From assembly GCF_015352445.1 (NCBI RefSeq), contig NZ_JADKPO010000034.1, forward strand, positions 1-50,348: DNA of 50,348 bases, given 5' to 3'. This DNA comes from Nocardioides agariphilus. Its GTDB lineage: Bacteria; Actinomycetota; Actinomycetes; Propionibacteriales; Nocardioidaceae. A program made the position numbers and the translations under genes. The notes beneath the pieces are model-generated. The model saw only the letters and a program-made list of their open reading frames with translations. It did no database searches and had not been told where the DNA came from. Positions 1-8,356 of this stretch are shown here, piece after piece; position 1 is the first letter of the stretch, and every line of letters begins with the position of its first letter.

Positions 1-1
1 C

Positions 2-148
2 TCCTCTGCCCCTTCCACCACCACCGAGCCCACCACCCCAACTGGGACACCCACCACCACCCCGACGGCACCACCACCTACACCAGACGCCAATAGGAAT
101 GCCGCGGCTCGCGTACTTCCGTGGTCTGCGTGCACTGTCAGCCGCTGA
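2..148 (+). CDS. Partial C-terminal tail of a Ser/Thr/Pro-rich protein
   Basis: An open frame runs in from the left window edge and stops at the TGA at 146-148. Its first ~30 residues are almost only Ser, Thr, Pro and Ala (pattern STTTEPTTPTGTPTTTPTAPPPTP), as in the low-complexity linker or tail of a secreted or wall-associated actinobacterial protein. It then ends with a short basic stretch. No domain is visible because the gene body lies outside the window. The alternative is a non-coding edge; the strongly biased composition is the only support. Confidence 0.35.
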   Translation, partial: SSAPSTTTEPTTPTGTPTTTPTAPPPTPDANRNAAARVLPWSACTVSR

Positions 149-207
149 GCGGGCAGCGCTGGCCTGGCGCCATTGACTGCCGTCAGCCCTCGCAGCACGC
201 TCGGGGG

Positions 208-966
208 ATGACAATGGCCCCGACGAGCACCCAGGGGCGGCGGTGGCTCCTTGTGCAGGCAGGCAAAGGCGTGCTCGGGTTTGCGGTGCTCGGGCTCGCG
301 GCGGCCTGCAGCCCCGATGACGAAAACGAGACGGATATTGGCGGCTGCCCTGGCCGTAGCGGCTCCGCCGCCGGATTGGACTGGTGGCGAGTCGACTTCG
401 CCTATGTGTCGGCCTACGTGCTCGTGCGCGGCCGCGAGGCGGCGTTGGTCGACTGTGGCCTTGGGAGTCGTGTGGACGAAATCGGAGCGGTGCTAGGAGC
501 CGCTGGCACTGGGTGGGATCGCGTGCGCCATGTCCTGATCACTCACGCTCACCTCGACCACCAGCAGGGCTTGCTGGAGGTCACCACGCGGGCGCCGGAC
601 GCGGCCGTCTACGCCGGCACGGCCGAGACGGGCCAATTGCCGGGCTGGTTGTGGCGGCAGTTGCGCCCGGTTAGTGACGGCGAGGAGATCTTCGGCCTGC
701 AGATGGTCGACACACCCGGCCACACCGCCGGCCACATCGCCGTCTTCGATACCGACTCGCGGGTGCTCGTCGCCGGAGACGCCATCTCTAACACCATCAA
801 CGGGCTGCAAGGCCCGATGTCGGAGTTCTCCGCTGACATGCCGACAGCCGCAGAGTCGGTCCGCAAGCTCGCCGCCCTGGAGCCCCAGGTCATCCTCTTC
901 GGCCACGGTCCCCCTGTCCAGCGAGACGCCGCAGCCCAGCTGCGACGGCTCGCCAGTTCCCAATGA
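208..966 (+). CDS. Exported lipoprotein with metallo-beta-lactamase fold
   Basis: A 252-residue metallo-hydrolase of unknown substrate. I chose the ATG at 208 because a GGGGG ribosome-binding stretch precedes it and because it begins a signal sequence: twin Arg (GRRWLL, residues 10-15), a hydrophobic core, then a lipobox LAAAC with Cys34. It is therefore probably a membrane-anchored, possibly Tat-exported, lipoprotein. The MBL metal site is visible as THAHLDHQQG (HxHxDH), followed by a DTPGHTAGH motif, GDAISN, and a last His in FGHGPP. The length suits a single-domain MBL of the glyoxalase-II or quorum-quenching lactonase type, but the substrate cannot be read from sequence. It stands alone, with 246 bp to the next gene. 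Confidence 0.85.
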   Translation: MTMAPTSTQGRRWLLVQAGKGVLGFAVLGLAAACSPDDENETDIGGCPGRSGSAAGLDWWRVDFAYVSAYVLVRGREAALVDCGLGSRVDEIGAVLGAAGTGWDRVRHVLITHAHLDHQQGLLEVTTRAPDAAVYAGTAETGQLPGWLWRQLRPVSDGEEIFGLQMVDTPGHTAGHIAVFDTDSRVLVAGDAISNTINGLQGPMSEFSADMPTAAESVRKLAALEPQVILFGHGPPVQRDAAAQLRRLASSQ

Positions 967-1212
967 GCTGATCACGTCGAGGAAGGCCTGCCGGTCACCT
1001 GCCCCGGGGTGAACGTGTGATGTTCGGGGACGCAACCGGGCGCGGACTGTTCGAAGACCAGGAAGCGCCAGATCGTCGTTGGGTGGGTGGGTGGACCTCT
1101 TCCGGCCAGAACCACCCGAAGTGACTAGTGGCAAGAACCACGCAGCAGGGGTTGACTCGGGGGCAGGCCGGGAAGGGAGACCCGGACGACGATCGGCTGC
1201 GGGGGGCTTGCC

Positions 1213-2994
1213 GTGTGGACGGACGCGGACGTGGTGGACGCTGTCCGAGACGAGCCTGCCGCCGCGGCGAAGGCCCTGGAGCTGTTGCCGTGGAACGGCA
1301 CGCAGCCGCTGACACCCGAGGCGATCAGGGCCGCGGCCGACCTGCTGGGCAACGACCCGGCCGAGATGTGGGTCGACCAGCTGGCCGCTCGCTCGCTGCT
1401 GGAGGCGTTCGCCCATGCGCTGTTGGCGCAGGGCATCGCACTCGAGGGCGAGCCGGAGGTGCCGGCCGGGGTCGAGTGGGACGACCACGTGAGTCCGGAG
1501 GAGACCAGCGAGTTCATGGTCAAGGCACCGTTGATGCGATGCCGCGTCTTCGTCAACGACTTCTACAAGGGGACCGGCTGCCTGGTGGGTCCCGGGCTGG
1601 TGCTCACCGCGTGGCACGTCGTCGCCGTCGCGGCGCCCGGCCAGCCGCAGGAGCCGGCGCCCACGATCACGGTCCAGCTGTTCGACGACACCAAGCACGA
1701 GGCGTTCATGCCACCGCAGTTCGCGTCTCCCTGCAGCCAGGCCGAGTTCGAGCAGCGCCCGCCGCGCGCTGACACGGACGTGGCCGGTGGGCACGACGTC
1801 GCCCTGCTGATGCTCAAGACCAGGGCGCCCCGACACCTCGGCTACGCGCGCCTGCCGCGGCCTGCCCCATCGGCCAGGTCGGGCACCAGCATGTTCCTCG
1901 CACACTTCCCGGAGGGCGCGGACCCCGGGCTCGGTGTCGGCCATACCGCCAAGATCCGCAACGTGACGGCTCGGTGGCGCCACGACGTACACACCGATGC
2001 CGGTTCCTCGGGCGGCGCCTGCTTCGACAACGCGACGGCCTTCGTCGGGATCCATCAGGGCGTCTGGGACAAGCGCGGCGTCATGGTGCCGCTCGAGCGG
2101 TTCATCGCCGACGTCGCGCCGCATGTCGACAAGGACATCGCACCGCGACAGCTGTGGGCGCTCGACGACGCCGGCACCCGGCTGGTGATCGGACGGGACC
2201 TGTTCGTCGAGTCGGTCAGCGCGGCCGGTGAGGCCGTCACGCGCGTGCGGGGGGCATGGGTACGCCGGCGCAACATCTCGTCCAACCAGGTCGGGCTCGG
2301 CTACTCCTTCGACATCCTCCAGGAGCTCTTGCTGCGCCGGCGCGACAAGCACGCCCTGGTCCGGGTGGCCAACGACGCGGTGGTGCCGGACCTCCTCGCC
2401 GACATCCGCGAGCGCGTGGTCGCCGCCGGGGTCGACCTGCCGCCGATGCCGACAGCCGAGGGCGCGGCGCCGACCCAGACAGCCACCGAAGGAGCCTCCC
2501 GAGCCACGGCCAACCTGCTCACCATGGCGGTCAACGGCGCGGCCGAGGCAGCCGGGACGACGGTCTGGTTCTTCGTCGACAACCCGACCGTGCCGCTGGA
2601 CGAGGCGTCCCGCTTCTCGCTGGAGTCGTTCGTCGCTGCCGTGCTGACGCAACCTCGGCTGCGACTGGTGCTGACCGGCATGGAGACCTTCACCTTCGCC
2701 GGGCAGCAGTTCGCGACGCCCGGAGCGGCCGCGGGCGAGGGCGCACCGGGACTGGTCGTGGAGTTCGTCGGCTCCTTCCAGCGCGCCGACCTGCTCAACT
2801 TCTTGACCCAGGTGTCCGACGAGCTGACGGGCGATACGAACCCGACGGAGGTCGGCCTCGCCGCCGACCGCGCCCTGCTCCCCCTCAAGGGCAAGGACGT
2901 CAACGGCTTCTTCGAGATGGCCGGGCTACCGCCCGTCCTCGAGGAGCTGCGCAACTTCGTGACCCTCCTGCGCGAGCGAGCGAGCGGCGGATGA
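1213..2994 (+). CDS. Trypsin-like serine protease, first gene of a protease-STAND-nuclease operon
   Basis: A 593-residue protein without a signal peptide, so cytoplasmic. A helical N-terminal region (about 1-95) precedes a chymotrypsin-fold protease domain (about 100-300). The triad reads His135 (TAWHVV), Asp195 (GGHDVALL) and Ser266 (DAGSSGGACF). The C-terminal ~280 residues contain a hydrophobic strand ending in Asp (VWFFVDNP) and a later strand RLVLTGMETF. These resemble Walker B and sensor strands of a P-loop fold, but no Walker A is present. I infer a degenerate (inactive) STAND-like module. The GTG start sits behind GGGGGGCTTGCC. The stop overlaps the next gene by ATGA, so the two are translationally coupled. 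Likely role: protease arm of a conflict system. Confidence 0.85.
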   Translation: MWTDADVVDAVRDEPAAAAKALELLPWNGTQPLTPEAIRAAADLLGNDPAEMWVDQLAARSLLEAFAHALLAQGIALEGEPEVPAGVEWDDHVSPEETSEFMVKAPLMRCRVFVNDFYKGTGCLVGPGLVLTAWHVVAVAAPGQPQEPAPTITVQLFDDTKHEAFMPPQFASPCSQAEFEQRPPRADTDVAGGHDVALLMLKTRAPRHLGYARLPRPAPSARSGTSMFLAHFPEGADPGLGVGHTAKIRNVTARWRHDVHTDAGSSGGACFDNATAFVGIHQGVWDKRGVMVPLERFIADVAPHVDKDIAPRQLWALDDAGTRLVIGRDLFVESVSAAGEAVTRVRGAWVRRRNISSNQVGLGYSFDILQELLLRRRDKHALVRVANDAVVPDLLADIRERVVAAGVDLPPMPTAEGAAPTQTATEGASRATANLLTMAVNGAAEAAGTTVWFFVDNPTVPLDEASRFSLESFVAAVLTQPRLRLVLTGMETFTFAGQQFATPGAAAGEGAPGLVVEFVGSFQRADLLNFLTQVSDELTGDTNPTEVGLAADRALLPLKGKDVNGFFEMAGLPPVLEELRNFVTLLRERASGG

Positions 2995-5900
2995 GCGAGC
3001 ACAGCAAGCGCGCGCGGGACGCGGTCTCGCTGGACGACGTACGCGAGGAGCTGGCCGCCGTGCGCAAGTACGCCGCCTTGTCCGGCCCCTTCGAACCGGT
3101 GCAGGCCCTGCGGGCCATCGGCACCGACGCGGCCTCGCTCGGCCCCGACAAGCTGACCCTGATCTCGGCCGGGCTGGCCCAGGCGTGTGAGCCGGCCAGT
3201 GAGCCGGCCAGTGAGCCGGCCAGTCAGCCGGCCAGTGACGCAGCCGGACGGTCAGGCGCCAGCGGCTCGGCCCCGCGGTGGCTGATGCGGGGCTCGGAGC
3301 GCCGGCGCGAGCTCGAGGCGATCGGCGCCGACGGGACCTCCGAGGCGGTCGGCTGGCGCCAGCAGCAAGATGCCGGCCGCGGCACCGACCAGCAGACCAC
3401 CGATCTCCTCGACGCGCTGCTCGGCCACGGCCGGTTCGGACGCGACAGCCTCACCACCCTGGCGACGACAGGCACCGACCAGGCCGAGCTGGCCCGCACG
3501 GCCGAGGCCCTCGAACGGGCCGGCGCCAGCGCCCCGCAGTACGACCTGGTCCCGATGCTGCGGGCGGCGCTGACCAGGCTCGGGCTGGAGGTCAACCGCC
3601 AGTCAGTGCTCGACGGGTTCGTCGGCCGAACAGCCGAGCTCGCCACGACCAGCGAGTTCGCACGCGAGGGGACGGACCGGCGCGTGACCACGCTTTACGT
3701 CCAGGGCCTACCCGGGATCGGCAAGTCCACGCTGCTCGACGCAACGGCGGCGCAGCTGGTGCGCGAGTCACCCGACTGGCTGGTCGTGCGTCTCGACTTC
3801 GACCGCGCCGGCCTCGACGTGCAGGACTGGCAGGGCCTCACCCTCGAGCTCTCCCGCCAGGTTGCGGCCCAGGTCGACCCGGTCGGAGCCGAGCTGCTCG
3901 GCCAGGCCCGGGAGTCGGTCGTGGCGACGGCCTCCCTCGACTACGGACTCAAGGGCGACGGACGCCAGCAGGTGCACCCGCAGCTCGGGTCCGCACTCGG
4001 GACCGCGATCGGCCAGCAGCACCGTCGGGTGCTGGTCTTGATCGACACCCTCGAGGTGCTCCGCAGCCGGGGCGAGACCCAGCCGGCCCGGCTCTTCGAC
4101 TGGCTCGACGACCTCGCCGGCTACGGCGTGCCGCTCACCGTCATCACCGCCGGTCGCGGCGATGCGCTCGGTGCAGTCCCGGAGCGCGAGGCCAGGAGCA
4201 TCACGCTCGAAGGCCTCGACGACGCCAGCGCCGACCAGCTGCTCACCAGGCTCGGAGTCGCGCGTGAGGACCTGGCCAGGGTCAGGGCGGTGGCGCGCGG
4301 CAACCCGCTGGCTCTTCGGCTGGCGGCCAAGATCGCCCAGGAGGGAAACGCCGAGGACCTGGACGACGTCGCCGGTCAGGATCTGGGTCGCGACGCCTTC
4401 ACCGCCGCCTACCTCTACCGCTTCCTGCTCTCCCGCATCGACGACGAGGACCTCGAGCGGCTGGCCAACCCGGGCCTGGTCGTCCGGGTCATCGACGCCG
4501 AGGTGATCCGCGAGGTGCTGGCGCCGGCCGTCGGCCTCGAGATCGGGGACGGCGAGCGAGCCGCCGCCCGCGCCGAGGAGCTGTTCGAGAGCCTGTCCAG
4601 CCAGCACTGGCTGGTGCAGCCCGACCCGCTGGTGCCCGGCTTCGTGCGGCACCGCCCCGACATGCGCGCCGTGCTGCTGCCGCTGCTCTACGAGAACCAG
4701 CCGGCCCAGTGCGCGCGCATCGATCGCAGCGCCGCCAAGTGGTTCGCTCAGCGCACCGAGGCCTGGGCTGCGGTCGAGGCGACCTACCACCGCTTGCAGC
4801 TGATGCGCGGCAAGCGTGCTGCCGACCGACGCCCACCCGCCGTCGACCCCGGCACCTTGGGCCAGCTCGACGCCCAGACCCTCGAGGAGCTGCCCACCGT
4901 CGCCAAGGACCTGGTACTCCGTACTCGCGGCGAGCGGACCACGAGCTACCGCGGGGTCGACACGTCACAGGACGACGACGAGATCGGCCGTCCACTCGAC
5001 CCCGAGGCGGCAGCCGAGCTGCGCAGCATCGTCGAGCGCGGCGACTGGGTCGAGGGCGCGGTGGTCTACGACAGCGTGTTCGCCAAGGCCCTGTACGACG
5101 CCCGCTCACCCGACGCCGACACCGCACGAGCGTTCTTGTGGCGATCGGGGCGCTGGACCGAGGCCGTTCGTCTCCTGCAGGAGCGCGATGGTCTGGGCGC
5201 CGACGACTCCGACCTGCCCGAGCTGGCCAGCAAGTACCCGCAGGAGGCTTCGTGCCGCCTGGAGATGCGCGCCGAGCTGCAGTTCGACGACCTGGTGGCC
5301 CGCCTGCGCGCGCAGGAGCCGCTCGCCGGGCTGGCGACGTACCTGGTCAGCCAGGGGCTGCGATCCTCGCTCGTCCACGGTGCGCTGCGCCTGGCCGTCG
5401 AGGTGGTCAGCGGCTACCAGGCGAACAGCACCTCGATGCTCGACCCGGCAGGCGCGGCGAAGATGTGGTGGGCCGGTGGCGCCCTGGGTTCGGACGAGGC
5501 GCCAGCCGGACCGCGGATCGAGGAAGCAGCCGCCTGGAACCGGCTGAGCGCCCGAGTGCAGGGCGGCCGGCAGGCCCAGGGGCTCGCCTTCCGGGCCAGG
5601 CTCTTGGCGGTGCTCTCGCCCTACGCCGACCTCGTCACCGCGATCACCGCGACCGGGCAGCGTACGGCGGTCCTCGCTCACGCCGAGGGCGCCTACCGAC
5701 GGCTCGACACGCTGGGGTTGCTGGCCCCCTCAGGGACCGGGCAGTGGCACGACCGAGCATCGTCGGCGTCCGACGCCGGTGGCCTGAACGCACTCACCGA
5801 TGTCGGACTCCTCGCCGAGGCGATCGGCGCTGCTGGCTATCTGCAGCGCGACGCCGACCTCGCCCTGATCGCCAGGAGCGCCGAGCGCTGGCGCCGCACC

Positions 5901-6272
5901 ATGGCCGGCAGCTGGTCCTACGGCAAGGTCGCCGCACCGTCGGGTGGCCCCGGTTGGGACCGCGACCTCGACGAGTCGATCGCCGACCGGGTGGCGACGC
6001 TGATCGGGTCGGGCGACCCGGTCGCCGGCAGCCGGGCCCAGCTGGATGCGTGGGCGGCGGCCGACAACGGCCACGAGGTCGTCCTCAAGGCCGTCCGCAG
6101 CCGCGCCGCAGCCAGCGTGCGCCGAGCAGGTGAGGCACCTGACGCCCCCGCCGCAGCCCGCGTCCTGCTGGCGAGGTACGTGCCGAGCGCGTTCGTTCCG
6201 GCCCTGAGTGTCCTGATCCGGCAGGACGCGACTCCTACCAAGAAGCAGCGACGAAGGAAGGGCTCCCGATGA
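2991..6272 (+). CDS. Large STAND-type P-loop NTPase (putative sensor of a conflict system)
   Basis: A 1093-residue cytoplasmic protein. Residues 1-66 are helical and could be an effector-associated docking domain; a 12-bp tandem repeat then encodes an ASEP linker (67-82). The P-loop domain shows Walker A GLPGIGKS (239-246), a Walker B strand RVLVLIDT with Asp352, and a GNPLAL motif (437-442) matching the GxP motif between the ATPase and winged-helix parts of STAND proteins. The remaining ~550 residues are mainly helical and rich in Ala and Leu, as expected of a solenoid sensing region, but I see no regular repeat. The start is fixed by the ATGA overlap with the upstream protease, and its own stop overlaps the next ATG. 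STAND NTPases usually oligomerise after ligand binding; the ligand here is unknown. Confidence 0.85.
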   Translation: MSEHSKRARDAVSLDDVREELAAVRKYAALSGPFEPVQALRAIGTDAASLGPDKLTLISAGLAQACEPASEPASEPASQPASDAAGRSGASGSAPRWLMRGSERRRELEAIGADGTSEAVGWRQQQDAGRGTDQQTTDLLDALLGHGRFGRDSLTTLATTGTDQAELARTAEALERAGASAPQYDLVPMLRAALTRLGLEVNRQSVLDGFVGRTAELATTSEFAREGTDRRVTTLYVQGLPGIGKSTLLDATAAQLVRESPDWLVVRLDFDRAGLDVQDWQGLTLELSRQVAAQVDPVGAELLGQARESVVATASLDYGLKGDGRQQVHPQLGSALGTAIGQQHRRVLVLIDTLEVLRSRGETQPARLFDWLDDLAGYGVPLTVITAGRGDALGAVPEREARSITLEGLDDASADQLLTRLGVAREDLARVRAVARGNPLALRLAAKIAQEGNAEDLDDVAGQDLGRDAFTAAYLYRFLLSRIDDEDLERLANPGLVVRVIDAEVIREVLAPAVGLEIGDGERAAARAEELFESLSSQHWLVQPDPLVPGFVRHRPDMRAVLLPLLYENQPAQCARIDRSAAKWFAQRTEAWAAVEATYHRLQLMRGKRAADRRPPAVDPGTLGQLDAQTLEELPTVAKDLVLRTRGERTTSYRGVDTSQDDDEIGRPLDPEAAAELRSIVERGDWVEGAVVYDSVFAKALYDARSPDADTARAFLWRSGRWTEAVRLLQERDGLGADDSDLPELASKYPQEASCRLEMRAELQFDDLVARLRAQEPLAGLATYLVSQGLRSSLVHGALRLAVEVVSGYQANSTSMLDPAGAAKMWWAGGALGSDEAPAGPRIEEAAAWNRLSARVQGGRQAQGLAFRARLLAVLSPYADLVTAITATGQRTAVLAHAEGAYRRLDTLGLLAPSGTGQWHDRASSASDAGGLNALTDVGLLAEAIGAAGYLQRDADLALIARSAERWRRTMAGSWSYGKVAAPSGGPGWDRDLDESIADRVATLIGSGDPVAGSRAQLDAWAAADNGHEVVLKAVRSRAAASVRRAGEAPDAPAAARVLLARYVPSAFVPALSVLIRQDATPTKKQRRRKGSR
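3189..3236 (+). repeat. 4 x 12-bp in-frame tandem repeat in the STAND gene
   Basis: Four direct copies of GAGCCGGCCAGT, the last beginning with C, encode an EPAS-type linker (residues 67-82) between the N-terminal helical domain and the rest of the STAND protein. Copy number could vary without a frameshift. Confidence 0.9.
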
Positions 6273-8287
6273 CCATCTCCGACGAGGAACGCCTAGCTGG
6301 CGTCACCCGCACGTTGAACCGCTCCCCCAACCTCCGGGCAGCCATCCACCGAGCGGCCGAGGACAACACGCTGGCCGACCTCGTCGGCCCGAACCTGCGG
6401 GCCGAGCTGGCGCGAACCCCCGCCCTGGAAGCGATCGCCAACGGCAACGCCCTGGAGTCGACCCTTCCGCCGCTGGCGCTCGAGGCGATCGTCAAGCGGA
6501 TCGGCAGGCCGCCGCTGCTCGTGGCGAACCGCGAGATCCAGCTGGTCCCGCTGGACGACTTCCCTGCCACCACGCCCGCGCTGATCAAGGGCACCGAGCC
6601 GCTGGTGCAGTCGGTCGGGAGGGTCGCGTTCGTCAACGCCTCGATGGCCTGGGGCGGCACCGGCTGGGTGGTCAAGGCCGATGGGAGCAAGCGCGTGGTG
6701 GCCACCAACCGTCACGTCGCCAAGATCGTGGCGAGCCGAGCAGCAGACGGCTCGGCCTTCTTCATGCGCTCGCCTGCCGGGCCGCGTTACGGCGCGATGG
6801 TCGACTTCGGTGAGACGCTCGTGCCACAACCCGGCTCCCCGGAGCCGTTCAAGGTCACCCGGGTCATCTACCTCGCCGACGATCTCTCCCCCGACGTGGC
6901 GCTGCTGGAGATCGAGGGCGACGGCCTGCCGTCGGCCTTCGAGCTGGCCGACGAGGAGGCCGACGCCGAGGAGCTGGTGGCCCTGATCGGCTACCCGGCG
7001 TTCGACTCCCGCAACGACGTGGCGGCCCAGGAGTTCTACTTCCACGACCTGTACGACGTGAAGCGCTACGCACCCGGCAAGGTGCTGCAACCGCTCGGGA
7101 CCGAGACCATCTTCACCCACGACTGCACGAGTCTCGGCGGCAACTCGGGTTCGCCGCTGCTGCGGCTGCGCGACGGCAAGGTGGTGGGCCTCCACTTCGC
7201 CGGGAAGTTCGGCGTCGCCAACAGCGCTGTCGGCGTGACCACGCTGCGCCGCGTCCTCGACGGCAACCCGCCGGTGACGCCGTTCTCGAGCCCGGCGACG
7301 ACGACCGAGGCGACGTCCGACGGCACCCACGAGGCCGACTTCTTCGCCGGCCGGCAGGGATACGACCCGGCCTTCCTCGGCGGCGGTCAGCACCTGGCTC
7401 CGTGGCCGGGGCTGCCCGACGCGGTGACTGCCGTGCTGGCCACGCCCACCGACGGCACGGCCGCGAACCCGCACGAGCTGCGCTACACCCACTTCGGCGT
7501 GAAGTACCGCAGCGACCGCCGCCAGCCGTTGATGACGGCGGTGAACATCGACGGCGCCAAGTCGGTGCGCATCAAGCGCAGCCGGGACAGGTGGTTCTTC
7601 GACAAGCGCGTGCCGCTGGAGATCCAGCTCAACCAGGACGACTTCGGCGACCGCGAGATCGACCGCGGTCACCTGGTGCGGCGCGAGGACCCCAACTGGG
7701 GCGACGACATCGTCGCCGGCCCCGATGGCCCCACGAGCGTGACCGCCAGCCTCGCCAACGACGACACCTTCCACTACGTCAACGCAGCGCTGCAGACCTC
7801 GAAGCTCAACCAGGGCTCGCAGCTGTGGCAGGGACTGGAGAACTACCTCCTCGACAGCGCCCGCACCAAGGGCTTCAGGCTCAGCGTCTTCACCGGACCG
7901 GTCTTCCGGCCCGACGACCCCGACCTCCACGAGGACGGCCGGTCCCCGCTGCTGGTGCCGCGGGAGTTCTGGAAGGTCGCGGTGATGGTCGCCACCGACG
8001 ACACCGGGACCGAGAGGCTGCACGCCACGGCGTACCTCCTGAGCCAGGGCGACCTGATCCGCGACCTCCTCGAGCGACGCTCGCGCAACGAGGCCGTCGA
8101 GGGGTTCACGCTCGGCGAGTACCGCACGTTCCAGATCGCCGTGCGCGACCTCGCCGACGCGACCGGCTACGACCTGTCGGCCTACGCGGCCGTCGACCCG
8201 CTCGGAGCCTCGGCCGACACCGAGGGCGTTGCCGAGGGCGACCCGGTCTTCGTCCCGCTCGAGGACCTGCAGCAGGTCGTCACCTGA
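6269..8287 (+). CDS. Trypsin-like protease fused to DNA/RNA non-specific endonuclease (putative effector)
   Basis: A 672-residue cytoplasmic fusion. A helical N-terminal region (1-85) is followed by a trypsin-like domain with His149 (ATNRHVA), Asp209 (SPDVALLEI) and Ser293 (LGGNSGSPLL). A linker of about 330-410 leads into an EndoG/Serratia-type NUC domain with the DRGHL motif. His468 is the expected general base, and HYVNAALQTSKLNQG followed by W-x-x-LENY matches the metal-binding Asn helix of the family. Both enzymatic halves look intact. The gene starts inside the stop of the STAND gene (ATGA), so all three proteins are made together. I infer that the nuclease is held inactive and released or positioned by proteolysis once the STAND protein is triggered. 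The DNA or RNA target is unknown. Confidence 0.88.
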   Translation: MTISDEERLAGVTRTLNRSPNLRAAIHRAAEDNTLADLVGPNLRAELARTPALEAIANGNALESTLPPLALEAIVKRIGRPPLLVANREIQLVPLDDFPATTPALIKGTEPLVQSVGRVAFVNASMAWGGTGWVVKADGSKRVVATNRHVAKIVASRAADGSAFFMRSPAGPRYGAMVDFGETLVPQPGSPEPFKVTRVIYLADDLSPDVALLEIEGDGLPSAFELADEEADAEELVALIGYPAFDSRNDVAAQEFYFHDLYDVKRYAPGKVLQPLGTETIFTHDCTSLGGNSGSPLLRLRDGKVVGLHFAGKFGVANSAVGVTTLRRVLDGNPPVTPFSSPATTTEATSDGTHEADFFAGRQGYDPAFLGGGQHLAPWPGLPDAVTAVLATPTDGTAANPHELRYTHFGVKYRSDRRQPLMTAVNIDGAKSVRIKRSRDRWFFDKRVPLEIQLNQDDFGDREIDRGHLVRREDPNWGDDIVAGPDGPTSVTASLANDDTFHYVNAALQTSKLNQGSQLWQGLENYLLDSARTKGFRLSVFTGPVFRPDDPDLHEDGRSPLLVPREFWKVAVMVATDDTGTERLHATAYLLSQGDLIRDLLERRSRNEAVEGFTLGEYRTFQIAVRDLADATGYDLSAYAAVDPLGASADTEGVAEGDPVFVPLEDLQQVVT

Positions 8288-8303
8288 GGGTGGAGATGCC
8301 CAG

Positions 8304-8341
8304 TCCGAGCCTGCGACGCACCAGGCGATCGCAGGCTCGGA
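8304..8341. terminator. Perfect 13-bp hairpin between convergent genes
   Basis: The arms TCCGAGCCTGCGA (8304-8316) and TCGCAGGCTCGGA (8329-8341) are exact reverse complements around a 12-nt loop. The hairpin lies between the stop of the protease-nuclease gene and the stop of the convergent propeller gene, so it can serve as a bidirectional terminator. There is no U tract, which is common in high-GC actinobacteria. Confidence 0.75.
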
Positions 8342-8356
8342 CGGGTGGGACAGAGG

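Noticed and set aside
1079-1095. G-quadruplex in GGGTGGGTGGGTGG
   Set aside because: Only three GGG runs plus one GG are present and no regulatory context supports it.
1152-1180. Promoter with TTGACT -35 upstream of the protease operon
   Set aside because: TTGACT is present, but no -10-like hexamer lies at 16-18 bp; not supportable.
493-2652. 719-codon minus-strand ORF
   Set aside because: It runs antisense to the MBL and protease genes, which have clear catalytic motifs; its sequence is Arg/Gly/Asp-rich without any domain, a GC-bias shadow.
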